From: Candidatus Altarchaeota archaeon
GTDB lineage: Archaea; Altiarchaeota; Altiarchaeia; IMC4; SCGC-AAA252-I15
Length of the DNA stretch: 7,096 nucleotides
Assembly (NCBI GenBank): GCA_026394745.1
Contig: JAPKXP010000157.1
Span: forward strand, 1 to 7,096
Direction of reading: 5' to 3'
The position numbers were made by a program, and so were the translations under genes. Below the pieces are notes generated by a model. It did not search any database, was not told where the DNA came from, and saw nothing but the letters and a program-made list of their open reading frames with translations. This document shows positions 4,808-7,096 of this stretch, one piece after another; position 1 is the stretch's first letter, and each line of letters starts with the position of its first letter.

Positions 4808-5929
4808 ATGAAACTAACAGACAACATATACAGCCTCTACATCAGGAGCATACTGATTCCTAAGATGGAGGACTACTCGAACCCGGGCTACGTCTACACG
4901 AAATTGACCCGGGACTCCAGGGAAATCATGCTTCGGGACGTTTTCGTTCCGGAGGAGCTGGTGGCCGAGATTGAGGCAAAAACCGTCGAAAAATACGGTG
5001 ATGAAGGGAGGAAAACGCTGTACCGCATAGGCAAGAACAGCTGCTATGTTTACTCGAAATTCAGCGGGTTCGAGACCGTTGAAACCACTCCCAACCTAAA
5101 GAAGCTCGAAGAGTACGTCAGGCTGCTCGTCCTCTTCATAGCTGGGACGTACGGCGCTGACGTTGACTACGAGCTGGACATTAAAAACAAGGTGCAGAAG
5201 ATATCCTTTTCAAACTACGTCGTGTGCCAGAAGAACGGCATCGGGGAAATCTTCGCTTCGGGGTCCGCGGCGGGGATGTGGGCGTGGATCCTCCAGGACA
5301 ACAACATCGAGGTTGTGCAGTACAAATGCGTGGGGAGGGGCGACAAAACATGCAGCCTGCTCATAGCGCTCCCGGAAACGATAGAAAAGAGGGGGTATAC
5401 TGCATTCAAGGCCTCAATCCAGACGGACATAGACCTGACGGAGGAGTATCTGCACCTGAACAAACCGTACCCCACCGAAGCGGTCAAGCTCTCGCTAGAG
5501 AAGCTGATTGCGTTCAACGTCATAGAATTCAAGGACGGGAGGATAACATTCCACCAGAAAAGGTACTTCGAGTGCGACTCCCACTACGTGTACTTCCTCG
5601 AGCTGATGCACAACGACCAGAACCTGCTGTTTGAAGTGACTAAGGAGTATTACAAAAAGGTCGGCGAGGACATCGGAGACAAGCTATCCACAGACTACAT
5701 AGCAGGCTTTCTCGGGGCGATGGGATGGGGGGACATCATGATACACAGCGGCCCCAGAGTCCAGCTCCGGCACTACCCGTACACGACCCTGTACGACAAG
5801 ACCAAATATACCGTAATCAGGGGGGTATTATCCGGCCTGCTGAGCGCAGTATACAAGAATGACGTGAACCTAAAGGAAGCCACGACAGTCTTTGACGACG
5901 AAAACACGTTTTCAGTGATTTTAGAGTGA
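4808..5929 (+). CDS. Tandem V4R-domain protein (putative ligand sensor)
   Basis: A soluble 373-residue protein with two V4R-type (4-vinyl reductase) domains. Domain 1 (about 35-190) has the hallmark end: a Gly-rich helix start GSAAGMWAW (152-160), then YKCVGRGDKTCSLLI with C174 and C182. Domain 2 (about 245-373) repeats the pattern, with YIAGFLGAMGWGDI (297-310), VIRGVLSGLLSAVY (336-349) and a final strand, but the two Cys positions are T360 and F368. V4R domains bind small, often hydrophobic molecules and occur in aromatic-compound regulators and in BchJ-like proteins. There is no fused output domain, so a partner such as the KaiC-like proteins or the winged-helix protein would have to pass on the signal. 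Lying directly after UbiA, it might bind that enzyme's substrate or product. Enzymatic use cannot be excluded. Confidence 0.82.
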   Translation: MKLTDNIYSLYIRSILIPKMEDYSNPGYVYTKLTRDSREIMLRDVFVPEELVAEIEAKTVEKYGDEGRKTLYRIGKNSCYVYSKFSGFETVETTPNLKKLEEYVRLLVLFIAGTYGADVDYELDIKNKVQKISFSNYVVCQKNGIGEIFASGSAAGMWAWILQDNNIEVVQYKCVGRGDKTCSLLIALPETIEKRGYTAFKASIQTDIDLTEEYLHLNKPYPTEAVKLSLEKLIAFNVIEFKDGRITFHQKRYFECDSHYVYFLELMHNDQNLLFEVTKEYYKKVGEDIGDKLSTDYIAGFLGAMGWGDIMIHSGPRVQLRHYPYTTLYDKTKYTVIRGVLSGLLSAVYKNDVNLKEATTVFDDENTFSVILE

Positions 5930-5931
5930 CG

Positions 5932-7096
5932 ATGGACCCTCTACAGCAGCTTAATCTGTTGAACAAGCAGTTCTGCAAGGACGCCTTGTTTGTGCGGCCT
6001 CAGTTTATGAAGAAGCCGAAGACTGTGGACGATAAGGGAAGGGTTGAGAGTTTTTACGGTAAGGACGTCGACGAGGTCCCGGACATATCCAACGAGATTG
6101 CAGTACACCGTGTCTTGCAGGACAAGGGCGGGCTTTCCATGCTCTTCCCCGTGGACTTGGACTACTACGGCAGAAACCCCGTTGAGAAGACGCTGGACGC
6201 GGCATTCAGGATAGAGCAGACGTTCCCGGGAAGGTTCTTCGTAAAGTACAGCGGAAACAGGGGGATGCACCTGATTTGCAGGATAAATCGTGAGGGTGAA
6301 GAGTGGAGGAAGCACGCGGAAGAGAGGCAGAAGTTCGTGGACCCCGCGGTAGGTGAATTGAATAAGGAGATTGCGAAGACTACGGGCAGCATGGCCGCCG
6401 AGAGGAAGGCTAGGGAACGGCTGGAGGAGAGGAGAAACCAGCTTCTATTGCAGTCCCTGAAAGACTACTTCAGGCACGTTGCCTACAGAATATGCAAGCA
6501 CGTCCCTGGAATTACAATCAGCCAAGATGAGGCCAAGAAGAAGGACCTTATCTGGGTGGATTTGGACATCAAGGAGGGGAAGCTCATCCGGGGTTTGTGC
6601 GTGAACTACAACACCGAGGATATGATGTACAGCGTGCCCGTGGACGTGAAGAGAGACAGCGTAAAGGACATCCTGGAGAGGGCTGAACTGAAGGCGCCAG
6701 CGAACATCACCAAAATAGAGATTCCGGAGTTCAAATTCTACGACCTAGCGGACCCGAAAGACGACGTCGGAGACGCCAAAGTCAAGGTAGACATCGAAAG
6801 GATAAAGTCCGGGACTCGGGGAAAGAGGCAAACTGGGAAGCTTCTCAAAGAGGACTTCACGCCCTGCATCAAAAAGGTGCTGGCCATGAGGGCTCCAGGA
6901 GAGAAGCCAAACCAAAACCAGCTCTTCCTCCTGGTCACATACATGAACCAGCAGGGGTACCCCAAACAGGACATATTGGACGACATAAGGCAGATTATGG
7001 GGCCGGAATACAACCCAGGAATAGCCGAAACCAAGGTGGGCTTCATCATCTCGAAAGACTACAGGTACCCGAGTTGCGCTAAAATCAAGGTAGAAT
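5932..7096 (+). CDS. Archaeo-eukaryotic DNA primase, PriS-like catalytic domain with PriL-like Fe-S end (3' truncated)
   Basis: This frame is open from ATG 5932 to the window edge (388 residues visible), so no stop is seen. It would make RNA/DNA primers for replication. Catalytic motifs of the AEP fold are present: LFPVDLDY with D75/D77, the nucleotide-binding KYSGNRGMHLI (S107, G108, R110, H113), and VDLDIKEGKLIRG with D210/D212. The usual PYSLHxKTGL segment after the third motif is replaced by LCVNYNTEDMMY, a marked divergence. Residues about 125-185 are a charged helical insert, and no zinc-knuckle Cys cluster is seen. From about 305 the chain resembles the PriL iron-sulfur domain: FTPCIKKVL (C312), NQNQLFLLVTYMNQQGY, then YPSC (C382); the remaining two ligands would lie past the edge. 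The gene begins 2 nt after the V4R stop. A viral or plasmid primase is an alternative. Confidence 0.85.
   Translation, partial: MDPLQQLNLLNKQFCKDALFVRPQFMKKPKTVDDKGRVESFYGKDVDEVPDISNEIAVHRVLQDKGGLSMLFPVDLDYYGRNPVEKTLDAAFRIEQTFPGRFFVKYSGNRGMHLICRINREGEEWRKHAEERQKFVDPAVGELNKEIAKTTGSMAAERKARERLEERRNQLLLQSLKDYFRHVAYRICKHVPGITISQDEAKKKDLIWVDLDIKEGKLIRGLCVNYNTEDMMYSVPVDVKRDSVKDILERAELKAPANITKIEIPEFKFYDLADPKDDVGDAKVKVDIERIKSGTRGKRQTGKLLKEDFTPCIKKVLAMRAPGEKPNQNQLFLLVTYMNQQGYPKQDILDDIRQIMGPEYNPGIAETKVGFIISKDYRYPSCAKIKVE

Noticed and set aside
5163..5634. Alternative + strand frames inside the V4R gene (5163-5366, 5224-5634)
   Set aside because: They overlap the conserved V4R coding region in other frames and have Arg/Pro/Gly-rich shadow composition.
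5941..7049. Minus-strand open frames in the right-hand part (for example 5941-6315 and 6738-7049)
   Set aside because: They are antisense to the primase gene, whose + strand frame stays open from 5932 to the edge and carries catalytic motifs.

Overview
The window is archaeal DNA. The evidence is a single-OB-fold single-stranded DNA-binding protein of the Sulfolobus type, two KaiC-like RecA-fold ATPases, a V4R-domain protein, GGTGA/GGAGG-type ribosome binding sites, short ATGA-style gene overlaps, and an archaeo-eukaryotic primase. The primase appears to join a PriS-like catalytic domain to a PriL-like iron-sulfur domain in one chain. Fused primases of this kind are known from DPANN lineages and from some archaeal mobile elements, so a DPANN-like archaeon is my best guess. 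The lineage cannot be fixed from this stretch. All supported genes are on the + strand. I see no tRNA, rRNA, CRISPR array, transposase or integrase.

Layout. Positions 1-728 hold the tail of an unidentified gene, a tiny acidic protein gene and the ssb gene, packed head to tail. Positions 729-862 are the only sizeable non-coding stretch. It is AT-rich, contains a perfect 18-bp palindrome, a short hairpin, a spaced direct repeat and TATA-like boxes, and is the likely promoter of everything downstream. Positions 863-1578 encode two unrecognised proteins. Positions 1597-3833 encode a small winged-helix protein, then three consecutive RecA-fold proteins: one without a P-loop, then two KaiC-like ATPases. 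Positions 3885-5929 encode a UbiA-family membrane prenyltransferase and a tandem V4R-domain protein. The primase gene starts at 5932 and runs off the right edge.

How the genes may work together. From 863 onward the genes overlap by 4 bp or lie within 51 bp of each other, so one operon is likely. The most striking pattern is a stepwise loss of ATPase residues across the three adjacent RecA-fold proteins. The protein from 2326 has a P-loop and one of the two usual catalytic glutamates. The protein from 3132 has a P-loop but neither glutamate. The protein from 1803 lacks both the P-loop and the glutamates but keeps a Walker-B-like aspartate. With a winged-helix protein, a hydrophobic-ligand-type V4R sensor and an isoprenoid-transferring membrane enzyme beside them, this looks like a signalling or regulatory module next to replication genes (ssb, primase). 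That interpretation is inference. The domain assignments for ssb, the two KaiC-like proteins, UbiA and V4R are well supported by visible motifs.
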